From Bacillota bacterium (GTDB lineage Bacteria > Bacillota > Clostridia > Clostridiales > Clostridiaceae), in contig JAEXSY010000524.1 in the NCBI GenBank assembly GCA_023440105.1, positions 1 to 17,002 on the forward strand: a stretch of DNA of 17,002 nucleotides, read 5' to 3'. Shown here in pieces: positions 1-7,294 of the stretch. Below the pieces are notes generated by a model, which searched no databases, was not told the DNA's origin, and was given only the letters and a program-made list of their open reading frames with translations. The position numbers and the translations under genes are program-made. Positions within the stretch are counted from its first letter, which is position 1. Each line of letters begins with the position of its first letter.

Positions 1-655
1 GAGCAGTACCTCTAGTTACAGGATGATCAGGATTTAATGCTCTTCTTCTGAAGGCATCTACAGCATCCATATCTATAAGATTCTTAAGTTCTTCATACTC
101 AAGTACTTCTATCTTCTGTACTTCATGAGATGTTCTAAATCCATCAAAGAAGTTAATGAATGGAACTCTTGACTTGATTGCAGTCAAGTGAGCTACGGCT
201 GATAAATCCATAACCTCTTGTACACTTCCTTCTGCAAGAAGAGCAAGTCCTGTTTGTCTTGCAGCCATAACGTCCTGATGATCTCCAAAGATGCTTAGAG
301 AATTAGCAGCTAATGCTCTAGCACTTACATGGAATACTCCTGGTAAAAGCTCACCAGCAATCTTATACATATTAGGAATCATAAGCAATAATCCCTGTGA
401 TGCAGTATAAGTAGTAGTTAATGCACCAGACTGTAGGGATCCATGCACTGCTCCAGCAGCACCGGCCTCGGACTGCATTTCCATAACCTTAACTGGTTGT
501 CCAAATATGTTTTTCCTTCCCTGAGCAACCCACTCATCTACATGCTCAGCCATAGGGGAAGAAGGGGTGATTGGATAGATTGCAGCTACTTCTGTGAAAG
601 CATATGATATATGAGCAGCAGCGGTGTTACCATCCATAGTTTTCATTTTTCTCAT
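1..655 (-). CDS. nifJ: Pyruvate:ferredoxin oxidoreductase, N-terminal part (cut by window edge)
   Basis: The enzyme decarboxylates pyruvate oxidatively to acetyl-CoA and CO2 and passes electrons to ferredoxin; it is a cytoplasmic thiamine-diphosphate/iron-sulfur enzyme of anaerobes. Only about 218 of the roughly 1,170 residues usual for the family are visible, all from the pyruvate-binding N-terminal domain. Seen: YPITPSSPMAE at residues 27-37, MQSEAGAAGAVHGS at 60-73 and SARALAANSLSIFGDHQD at 111-128. By position, T30, E63 and R113 correspond to the active-site Thr31, Glu64 and Arg114 of the Desulfovibrio africanus enzyme. The start ATG (653-655) follows a GAGGT ribosome binding site with about 8 nt spacing; a second AAAGGA lies just upstream. 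A long non-coding leader precedes it. The rest of the gene and its downstream neighbours lie outside the window. Confidence 0.96.
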   Translation of the reverse strand, partial: MRKMKTMDGNTAAAHISYAFTEVAAIYPITPSSPMAEHVDEWVAQGRKNIFGQPVKVMEMQSEAGAAGAVHGSLQSGALTTTYTASQGLLLMIPNMYKIAGELLPGVFHVSARALAANSLSIFGDHQDVMAARQTGLALLAEGSVQEVMDLSAVAHLTAIKSRVPFINFFDGFRTSHEVQKIEVLEYEELKNLIDMDAVDAFRRRALNPDHPVTRGTA

Positions 656-711
656 TGCGTAGACCTCACTTTCCTTTATGAAAAATTTATAGAATTTTTT
701 GTAACAAAGGA

Positions 712-739
712 TTTATATATAAAAGTAAATCTGTTTCAA
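712..739 (-). promoter_or_regulatory. Candidate proximal sigma-A promoter for nifJ
   Basis: Reading the minus strand, TTGAAA (734-739) is followed after 16 nt by TATAAA (712-717). This would give a leader of about 50 nt before the nifJ start. The region is very AT-rich, so chance matches are likely. Confidence 0.3.
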
Positions 740-837
740 TACATTACGATATTAATCAAAAAATAACTTATGTAGTTAATAGATGTTAAATTCATAACAT
801 ATTTAATCCAGAAATAAAGCAAATAAACTACATTAAT

Positions 838-865
838 ATTATATACCAAGAAATATATTTTGCAA
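838..865 (-). promoter_or_regulatory. Candidate distal sigma-A promoter for nifJ
   Basis: Reading the minus strand, TTGCAA (860-865) is followed after 16 nt by a perfect TATAAT (838-843). The transcript would have a leader of about 175 nt. It may be used instead of, or together with, the candidate nearer the gene. Confidence 0.35.
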
Positions 866-1183
866 GTTATCTTGTCCATTATTGTTCTAACATTATTCAT
901 AAACTTAAAAAAAATATCTCTAAAAACCTAGTATAATAGCTGATTCTATGCTTATTCTCACCATATAATTAATTTTGCATATTTTTTGTTTAATAGTTAA
1001 ATTTATTTTAACCTTGAATTATTTATCTGTTTTTTTATTATTTTCTTATTATTGTAGCTTATGGCATTTTTGTAATTTATAATTGAAATAATGTTCAATC
1101 CACCAATAGTAGCCCATAGATTTATATACATAATATTGTTAATTTTAAAACTTATCTTTACTATACAAAAATCAATTTCTTAT

Positions 1184-1211
1184 AAAAAAAAGAAAAGAGC
1201 TAGGCTCTCTT
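1184..1211 (-). terminator. Intrinsic terminator of murG
   Basis: On the minus strand AAGAGAGC-CTA-GCTCTTTT forms an 8-bp stem with one G-U pair and a 3-nt loop (1193-1211). A C and eight Us follow. It begins about 35 bp after the murG stop codon. Confidence 0.85.
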
Positions 1212-1245
1212 CTATATTAAAGAAATTAATCAAAAATTATCAGTA

Positions 1246-2319
1246 TCATTTTTTTATATTTTCTAATATTATCTTCAGAATATTTTCAGAACCGTTTTTC
1301 ATTTCGCTCTTTTCCATAGAAGAAATATATTTTGCTCTTTCCTTGTAAACCGTCATTATTGCCTCTTTAAGTACTTCATCTCTCAAGTCATCTTCCTCAA
1401 TTATATAGCTGTAACCCTTTTTCTCGAAGGATTTTGCATTCAGTATCTGATCTCCTCTGCTGGCCTTTTGTGATAGAGGAATTAATATATTTGGTTTTTT
1501 TAATGCTAATAACTCAAATATACTATTAGCACCAGCTCTTGAAATCACCATATCGCAGCCCATTAAAAAATGAGACATTTCTTCATTAACATATTCATAC
1601 TGTTTATAACCCTTCTTGTTGGTCAATGCTCCATCGATATTGCCTTTGCCACATAAATGAATTATATCAAAGGTGTTAAGTATTTCTTTCAAATTGCTTC
1701 TCACTGTATCATTCAACACCTTTGAACCTAGGCTTCCTCCTATTATAAGAAGTATAGGCTTTCTCCCTGTAAATCCTGTTATCCTGAGACAATCTTCTTT
1801 CTTACCTTTAAACAGCTCTTCCCTTATAGGTGTACCTGTGATTACTGCTTTTTCCTTCTTAACATGATTCATAGCTTCAGGAAAGGTTAAGCATAGCTTA
1901 GAGCAATAAGGGATAATAAGCTTATTAGCAAGGCCTGGCGTTATGTCTGATTCATGAGAAACCACAGGCACTTTATTTAAATAAGCACCTAATACCACTG
2001 GCACAGCAACAAAGCCACCCTTTGAAAATACTATATTAGGCTTCTCCTTTTTAATTATTTTATAGCATTGACCAATTCCAGCAATCACCTTAAAAGGATC
2101 TGTGAAGTTTTTTAAGTCAAAGTATCTTCTGAGCTTCCCAGTAGACACTCCATAAAAAGGTATTCCTTCCCCTTCAATGATTCCTTTCTCTATTCCGTCC
2201 TTACCACCAATGTACTTTATCTCAAAACCTTCCTTCCTCAAAAAAGGAATAAGGGCTAAGTTTGGAGTTACATGACCAGCAGATCCTCCACCAGTCATTA
2301 TTATCTTATATCTATTCAT
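1246..2319 (-). CDS. murG: MurG, lipid II-forming GlcNAc transferase
   Basis: MurG transfers GlcNAc from UDP-GlcNAc to lipid I on the inner face of the cytoplasmic membrane, giving lipid II for peptidoglycan synthesis. The 357-residue protein has normal family length and the two-domain GT-B layout. The glycine-rich loop GGGSAGHVTP spans residues 10-19 and holds the conserved His16. FSKGGFVAVP lies at 98-107 and HESDITPGLANKL at 122-134, where many bacteria have HEQN. The second glycine loop GGSLGS is at 194-199, and the UDP-GlcNAc pocket RAGANSIFELLALKKP at 261-276. The ATG is preceded by GGGAGCTGG. It stands alone, outside any division/cell-wall cluster, with its own candidate promoter and a strong terminator. 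Other GT28 transferases are possible but fit the motifs less well. Confidence 0.95.
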   Translation of the reverse strand: MNRYKIIMTGGGSAGHVTPNLALIPFLRKEGFEIKYIGGKDGIEKGIIEGEGIPFYGVSTGKLRRYFDLKNFTDPFKVIAGIGQCYKIIKKEKPNIVFSKGGFVAVPVVLGAYLNKVPVVSHESDITPGLANKLIIPYCSKLCLTFPEAMNHVKKEKAVITGTPIREELFKGKKEDCLRITGFTGRKPILLIIGGSLGSKVLNDTVRSNLKEILNTFDIIHLCGKGNIDGALTNKKGYKQYEYVNEEMSHFLMGCDMVISRAGANSIFELLALKKPNILIPLSQKASRGDQILNAKSFEKKGYSYIIEEDDLRDEVLKEAIMTVYKERAKYISSMEKSEMKNGSENILKIILENIKK

Positions 2320-2340
2320 AATTACCAGCTCCCGATATTA

Positions 2341-2368
2341 TTTATAAAATTAAAACAAAGACTGTAAA
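2341..2368 (-). promoter_or_regulatory. Candidate sigma-A promoter for murG
   Basis: Reading the minus strand, TTTACA (2363-2368) is followed after 16 nt by TATAAA (2341-2346), about 20 bp before the murG start codon. The transcript would begin very close to the ribosome binding site, so the leader would be very short. The match is moderate, in AT-rich DNA. Confidence 0.35.
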
Positions 2369-2447
2369 TAAAGATAACCTTTAGTTATATTTGATTTTTA
2401 TTCAGCTCTAAGAATTTAATTCCTCTTATACCTTTAATTTAATAAAA

Positions 2448-2476
2448 TATAAATCCTAATAACGGACAACATAATA
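2448..2476 (+). promoter_or_regulatory. Possible sigma-G (forespore) promoter for the SASP gene
   Basis: CATAATA at 2470-2476 fits the sigma-G -10 consensus (CATNHTA type). A weak -35 (TATAA, 2448-2452) lies 17 nt upstream. It would put the start about 20 nt before the SASP start codon. Support is the -10 match together with the known forespore expression of this gene family; the -35 is poor. Confidence 0.4.
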
Positions 2477-2503
2477 TCACAAAGGAAAAAAGGAGGTGAC
2501 ATT

Positions 2504-2692
2504 ATGACAAGCAGAAATCAAAAACTAGTTCCTGAAGCTAAAAACGGTTTATCTAAGTTTAAGAAAGAAGTTGCTAATGAATTAGGAGTACCTCTTAGCG
2601 ATTACAACGGAGACCTTACTTCTAGAGAAAACGGTAGCGTTGGCGGAGAAATGGTTAAGAGAATGGTAGAGCAATACGAGAAAAATTTATAA
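2504..2692 (+). CDS. Small acid-soluble spore protein, alpha/beta type
   Basis: A 62-residue DNA-binding protein of the alpha/beta SASP family. These proteins coat forespore DNA, protect it from UV and chemical damage, and are degraded at germination by the protease GPR. Seen: LVPEAKNGLSKFKKEVANELGV (helix 1, split here as LVPEAKNG at 8-15 and KFKKEVANELGV at 18-29), SDYNGDLTSRENGSVGGEMV at 32-51, and the closing VKRMVEQYEKNL. The SVGGEMVKRMVEQ stretch is the family hallmark. KEVANELGV occupies the position of the GPR cleavage site and has the clostridial form rather than the Bacillus TEFASEF. The ATG follows a strong AGGAGGTGA site at 2491-2499. It is monocistronic, flanked by divergent murG and convergent recJ. 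It shows that the organism makes endospores. Confidence 0.97.
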   Translation: MTSRNQKLVPEAKNGLSKFKKEVANELGVPLSDYNGDLTSRENGSVGGEMVKRMVEQYEKNL

Positions 2693-2700
2693 TCAGTGAT

Positions 2701-2726
2701 AGGTATGGGATGAAAATCCCGTACCT
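2701..2726. terminator. Shared hairpin terminator of the SASP gene (+) and recJ (-)
   Basis: An 11-bp stem (2701-2711 with 2716-2726, one G-U pair) closes a GAAA loop. On the plus strand it is followed by TTATCTTTGT, eight bases after the SASP stop codon. Its left-to-right symmetry places it directly after the recJ stop as well, although the U run on the minus strand is weaker. Confidence 0.8.
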
Positions 2727-5700
2727 TTATCTTTGTGTCAGCCTTATACTCTTAATTATTAGCTGTATATTCCTATAACCATTATACTCATTTATTGAAG
2801 GATAAAAAATAAAATCCACTAATAGATTGCAGTTACCTCCCTGGATTAATCTATCCGCTTCCTCTTCAGTATAGTTATCCTTGATAATCTTCTTAAAGGC
2901 TTCACCTTTATCAAAGGATATTCCATCAATATATAGTCCTCTCTTAGGAACTTCTAACCTTAATTTTAATATATTCCGTTCTTTTCCAATGAAATTAATT
3001 CTTATCGCCTTAATATTTTTTGCCCCAAATAAAGGAGAAGGGTTAGCCTTTCCAAAGGGCTCGAACACTTCAATCTCCTTAAGAAGCTTCTCAGATATAA
3101 ACTCAAGACCTAAAGGAAGATCAAACCTAATCCTTGGAATAAGCTCCTCTTCTGTTAAAGCGCAATTTTCATTTAGAAAGTTCCGCAAAGGAATTATATT
3201 CTCTTCTCTCAGAGAAAGCCCTGCGGCCATAGGATGACCTCCGAATTTTTCCATAAGCTCTCTCCCTTTAGAAAGCTCCTCAAACATGTTATAGCCTTCT
3301 ATGGATCTACCAGAGCCCTTAGGCATTTCCTTCCCTCTTGTCAACACAATTGTAGGCCTATTATATTTTTCTTTTTTTCTTCCCGCTGCAATTCCGGCTA
3401 TACTTTCATGAATATCGAGACAGTATAATACAAAAATCTTATCCTTATCCATTCCTTGAGCAGCTATCTGTTCCTCTAGAAGCTCTACGCTCTCTTGGGT
3501 CATTCTTTGACGCTCTACATTCAACTCATGGAGTCTTTTAGCCTTTTCCTTTGCCAAAGCTTCATTTTTTTCTAATAACAGCTCTAAAGCGAGGGTTGCT
3601 GACTCTAATCTTCCAGTGGCATTTATTTCAGGACCTATAACAAAACCTAAGTGATAGGTAGAAATCCTTTTATTATTTATTCCAGTTTCATTCATTAATG
3701 CCTTAAGACCAATGTTCTTTGTACTATTTAACATTCTTAAGCCATTCTTAACTATAATTCTATTTTCACCAATGAGATCTACCACATCACATACTGTTCC
3801 TATAGCAGCATATTCTATATATTTTCTTGCTTCTTCTATATTTCTCCCCATGGACTTATAAAGACCTTCAGCAAATTTCATGGCCACACCTGCTCCACAC
3901 AGTTGTTTAAATGGGTAGTGGCAGTCAAGCTGCTTGGGATTAATAACAGCATGTGCCTCAGGTATCATAAATACCCTTCCTTCTTCCGTATCCTTATAAG
4001 GTATATCGTGGTGGTCAGTAATGACTAAGGTAAAACCTAATCCTAAGGCTACCCTAGCCTGTTCAATAGCAGATATACCATTATCGCAGGTTAATATTAC
4101 CTCATAGCCTTCCTCTCTTAATAGTCTTATTCTATCAGAATTTAAACCATAGCCCTCTTCTTCTCTTTGAGGTATATAATAATCTACCTGAGCACCTAGT
4201 TCTTTTAAAGTACTATAGAGTATATAGGTGCTGATAACTCCGTATATGGATAGGTAAGTTTTTGATGTAATCTCTAACTTTTCCCCCCATTCACACCGTG
4301 CATGCGAGTTTCCCCGCACACGGCGTTCCATCAAGATTTTGAAATACTTATTTAGAAAATATAGCTTTCCCAAGAAATATCAACATTTCCACATTGTTGT
4401 CTTAGCTTGTTGATTTTCATCTTTTTCTTGTTGTCAAGATGAAGACTTTTTAAAGTTTCAAGAACTGTTTCGAATTCAGTAGCGTGTATCAGAGTGTGTA
4501 TCTGCTTCGTAACGAGAATTAGATTTTTATATTCATCAGTTCCACCCATTGTTCTGGGAATTTTATGATGACAATGCAAGTTATCCTGCGTGAGTTCCTC
4601 TCCTGTTACTGCACATTTTCCACACTGTCCTACATATAGAGAGATTCTATTATCATTGTATTCAACACTTCTATCTACCACTGGATAATTCAGCATATAC
4701 TGTATCATCTGTGTATTGACGGAAATTTTCTTATGAATTATCTCTCTACCTTCAGGGGTATATTTGTTAACCTTATTCGGTTTATACATTGGATTTTTGT
4801 GCCTACAATATCCTATTGGCACCAAAGCACTTCCATTGATATACCGAAGCTGATTGCTTGCTCCATACTCTTGCTTGATGTAGTCTGATATAGTTCTACC
4901 AGTTTTCTTAATTCTTCTTTCTAATTTGCGAGATTTACATTTGTGTTGAATTTCATAAGCAATTCTCCCAAGGTCTTCAGAAATCATAGTGGCTAACCTA
5001 AAATATTGGTGAATCCCAATAACCTTGGCGTTATATGCACCGATTGCTCTTTCAGTATTCGCTGAACCTTCGGTATGCTTAATTACATCAAGTGCTTCTT
5101 TCAAATCTTTTCTTGTTCTATCATAGGCTTTATCACACATATGAGATATTACTACCCATTTGTTTCCTTTTTGATAGAGCTTTAATTTGAACCCTAAGAA
5201 TTCAGAGTATTCTTTTCTAAGGTTGGTTATCCTTGATTTTTCTTCACTGATTTCAAGGTTAAGTCTCTTTTCAAGGAAGTCCTTTACCCCATAGTACACT
5301 CTTTTTGCACTTTCATAACTATCACAGAAAATCTTGAAATCATCAGCATATCTGACGATAAAGCACTTTTTAAGTTTGCTCTTTTCAATCTTTCTGTATT
5401 TTACACACCTGTTTGTGCCTTTGCCATCAGCTCTTTCCTTTTCAACGAAACCGTGAACAGGGAAGTATTCCCATTGATTTGCAACCCACCAATCTAATTC
5501 ATTTAGAACTACATTGGCAAGAAGCGGTGACAAGATTCCTCCTTGAGGAGTTCCTTTATCATTTTTAACAATGGTTCCATCTGGCATTTTTATCTCCGCT
5601 TTTAACATTTTGGAAATTATTGAGAGAACTCTTTTATCTCGTATTCCAAGCGTCCATAACTGTTTAAGGAGCTTATTATGGTTTACGTTATCGAAAAAGC

Positions 5701-7276
5701 CTTTGATATCAATATCTACCACATAATGAAGATTCTGCTGTTGCATCATTTTATAACATTGTGCTATTGCGTTTTCTACTGACCTGTTAGGTCTGAAACC
5801 ATTACTTCTTTCGAAGAATTTGGCTTCGCATATTGGCTCAAGCACCTGTAAGAAACACTGTTGAATTATCCTATCCCATATTGTCGGAATACCAAGCGGT
5901 CTCATTTTCCCATTTGCCTTAGGAATTTCCACCCTTTTAACTCTTTTGGGGTGGTAGTTCTTAAGCTTATTTTGGACAATTCTAATGAATTGCTCTTCTG
6001 AGACATCGTTGACATCTTTGATAGTTAATCCATCAACTCCCGGTGTTTTACCACCATCGTTTTTCCTCATATTTCTATAGGCTAATTTGATGTTATCGTC
6101 AGATTGTATTATCTCCATCAATGAGCAGAAGCTCTCATTCCTAATGCTTTTGGCGTAGAGTTCATCGAACACTTCAACCATATCGTAATACTCAGCATTT
6201 CGAATTTTTCCTACTTTTAAAGTTTTCTTGGTGATAGTCATCACTCCCATTCTTATACTTCTCGGGAATGATTCTTTTCTTCACATTAGAACCTATTTCT
6301 TTAGCTATACTACTTGTTAAGTTTCCAAAAGTCCTGACTAATGCCCTTCCCTCCACGGCTTATTATCACCGCTTCACAGGTACTATGGCATCACTTTCAT
6401 TTGGTTGAACGGATTTAGTAGAAACAATTGTTTCATTTATATTCCGACCGCTTCGTAGGTCAGCTAAGACCTCCACGTACCAAACTTCCGACGTTCCGTT
6501 TGAATTATCCATTCTATCTACCCTTAGATGCTCTCTATGCTCCTGAACACTGGACGGTGCCTATAACACCGTAAGGTATTTCATAACTGCGGATTTTTAC
6601 TTTACCTCATGCTCACTCCTTATCGGAGCCCCTTACGTTTCCATAAGGTCTACGTATAGTCCCGTACATTCGAGAGTTCGTCAGTAGGCATTATCCCACC
6701 ATTCTCATCATAGGTAGTTTATAGGACGACCGGCATATCATAAACCATATTATACTTCTTCATACTTTTCGCACAGGCGAGCTCTGGCTCCTTTTTAGTT
6801 TCCAATGTTACTTTGTATTACTTTTCTAACTTAGGTCTATTTCTGCCGACTTCACCGAGCTTCTTACAGTTTTTATTTAGCTTTCAAACTGCAAGTCGGA
6901 GTCTCATCGAAAGTGTTTCAAGGCGTTACCCTATCATTCCACTTCTCATTCAAACAGTTCTCTACAAATCATTGATTTGTATGCCTAACCTTTTTAGTTA
7001 GGAACGTCTCGCACCACAATCGTAATCACCATATATTACAACTTTTTTATTTGATTTAATTGCATCTGTAATAATACCTACACCCTTATGAAAGTCTTTC
7101 ATTAAAGAACTATCATGAAGCTTATCTAAGGATGGTTCTAAAAATTCTTCTATAATCTCTCTATCCACAAGTCCTCTGGCAGCACATAAAACTGCTGTTA
7201 GCTCAGAAATATTGCATTCCTTAGCTAAACCCTTAGGATCAATTCCGGGATTTTTAATTAACCACATTTCCTTCAA
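2727..7276 (-). CDS. recJ: RecJ single-strand DNA 5'-3' exonuclease, split by a group II intron
   Basis: RecJ degrades single-stranded DNA 5' to 3' in recombination and mismatch or base excision repair. Exon 1 is 7015-7276 and exon 2 is 2727-4243; joining them gives 592 residues in one frame, near the usual 560-590. The junction codon is G|AC, which rebuilds DYDCDG at residues 84-89 (DHH motif I). Other motifs: TCDNGIS at 139-145, VITDHHD at 161-167, CGAGVAMKFAEGL, then the DHHA1 region with GSGRSIEGYN and GGHPMAAGL. The start chosen is a TTG at 7274-7276, 18 bp after the M16 gene, with a weak AGGTTGTGA site; the alternative ATG at 7265-7267 has an AAGGA too close to it. Without splicing, exon 1 reads into the intron and stops after five foreign codons (92 residues), leaving no DHH domain. 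It is last in the parE-parC-pfpI-M16 array. Confidence 0.93.
4244..4292 (-). ncRNA. Group II intron domain VI with branch-point adenosine
   Basis: The 3' strand CCTATCCAT pairs imperfectly with the 5' strand ATGGGGGG, leaving the A at position 4251 unpaired, eight nucleotides from the intron end. This is where the lariat branch point lies in group II introns. The intron ends in AT, fitting the AY rule. Confidence 0.8.
4293..4326 (-). ncRNA. Group II intron domain V
   Basis: The 34-nt element folds as an 8-bp lower stem (ACGCCGUG with CACGGUGU), a 2-nt UG bulge on the 3' side, a 6-bp upper stem (UGCGGG with CUCGCA) and a GAAA tetraloop. The catalytic triad is CGC at positions 2-4. Length, bulge and tetraloop match the family exactly. 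Confidence 0.95.
4352..6250 (-). CDS. ltrA: Group II intron-encoded reverse transcriptase/maturase with HNH endonuclease
   Basis: The 632-residue multifunctional protein helps its intron RNA fold and splice, and copies it into new DNA sites. Reverse transcriptase blocks are visible in order: GKTPGVDGLT at 67-76, MRPLGIPTIWDRIIQ at 116-130, GFRPNRS at 151-157, DIDIKGFFDNV at 179-189, GTPQGGILSPLLAN at 233-246, catalytic YADD at 301-304, and FLGFKL at 351-356. A thumb/maturase (X) domain follows at about 370-500. The C-terminal HNH nuclease has CGKC at 543-546, HCHHKIP at 559-565 and a late H585/H589. All key catalytic residues are present. The ATG at 6248-6250 was chosen (GAGAAG upstream); an internal ATG at codon 4 is possible. 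The stop lies about 26 nt before domain V. It is homologous to LtrA; the symbol is used in that sense. Confidence 0.95.
   Translation of the reverse strand: MGVMTITKKTLKVGKIRNAEYYDMVEVFDELYAKSIRNESFCSLMEIIQSDDNIKLAYRNMRKNDGGKTPGVDGLTIKDVNDVSEEQFIRIVQNKLKNYHPKRVKRVEIPKANGKMRPLGIPTIWDRIIQQCFLQVLEPICEAKFFERSNGFRPNRSVENAIAQCYKMMQQQNLHYVVDIDIKGFFDNVNHNKLLKQLWTLGIRDKRVLSIISKMLKAEIKMPDGTIVKNDKGTPQGGILSPLLANVVLNELDWWVANQWEYFPVHGFVEKERADGKGTNRCVKYRKIEKSKLKKCFIVRYADDFKIFCDSYESAKRVYYGVKDFLEKRLNLEISEEKSRITNLRKEYSEFLGFKLKLYQKGNKWVVISHMCDKAYDRTRKDLKEALDVIKHTEGSANTERAIGAYNAKVIGIHQYFRLATMISEDLGRIAYEIQHKCKSRKLERRIKKTGRTISDYIKQEYGASNQLRYINGSALVPIGYCRHKNPMYKPNKVNKYTPEGREIIHKKISVNTQMIQYMLNYPVVDRSVEYNDNRISLYVGQCGKCAVTGEELTQDNLHCHHKIPRTMGGTDEYKNLILVTKQIHTLIHATEFETVLETLKSLHLDNKKKMKINKLRQQCGNVDISWESYIF
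6251..7014 (-). ncRNA. Group II intron RNA domains I-III (non-coding 5' part)
   Basis: About 760 nt upstream of the intron protein hold no gene; open frames here are antisense or short. The region is rich in short inverted repeats, beginning with two hairpins in the first 60 nt, and fits the size of domains I-III. The exon-binding sites must lie here. The exon side (IBS1) should be ATTGTG, the last six bases of exon 1. I could not assign EBS1 uniquely by eye. Confidence 0.8.
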
Positions 7277-7294
7277 ATTATCACAACCTAATCA

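Larger units (their letters stand above)
656..1183. other. Long AT-rich intergenic region between nifJ and murG
   Basis: About 530 bp of strongly AT-rich DNA without a convincing gene on either strand. The only longish open frame in it (plus strand from 1091) has low-complexity Ile/Phe/Lys/Ser-rich content, no ribosome binding site, and runs antisense into the end of murG. Apart from the two candidate nifJ promoters and the murG terminator at its right edge, I see no tRNA, riboswitch or repeat. The space would allow upstream regulation of nifJ. Confidence 0.6.
4244..7014 (-). mobile_element. Group II intron (2,771 nt) inserted in recJ
   Basis: The element begins with GTGCGAG (7014 downward), the group II 5' consensus GUGYG, and ends in AT at 4244. 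Both ends are fixed by restoring the RecJ frame. RNA domains I-III fill about 760 nt between the 5' end and the encoded protein; the first hairpins are CCTAAC/GTTAGG and TACAAATCA/TGATTTGTA right after the 5' end. The protein gene sits in domain IV. Domain V (4293-4326) folds ideally, and the domain VI branch-point A is 4251, eight nucleotides from the 3' end, as expected. The intron is in the same orientation as recJ, as needed for splicing. RNA and protein both look intact, so it is probably active. Confidence 0.95.

Noticed and set aside
980..1002. TTGTTTAATAGTTAA as a possible Rex operator upstream of nifJ
   Set aside because: Only partial agreement with the Rex palindrome, in very AT-rich DNA and far from the gene.
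1091..1348. Plus-strand open frame of 85 codons with hydrophobic Ile/Phe-rich content
   Set aside because: No ribosome binding site, low-complexity AT-rich coding, and its second half is antisense to murG. A chance frame.
2727..4373. A single open frame reading from inside the intron into RecJ exon 2, as if a complete 548-residue gene
   Set aside because: Its first 43 codons are domain V/VI RNA of the intron (low-complexity, no RecJ similarity) and it lacks motif I. The real coding sequence is exon 2 spliced to exon 1.
6251..7014. Exact EBS1 element complementary to ATTGTG
   Set aside because: Several six-base stretches fit with G-U pairs (for example near 6380, 6586 and 6887), and none is clearly better, so no site is claimed.
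6998..7276. A 92-residue gene ending GDYDCGARRS
   Set aside because: It is RecJ exon 1 running five codons into the intron, not a separate gene.
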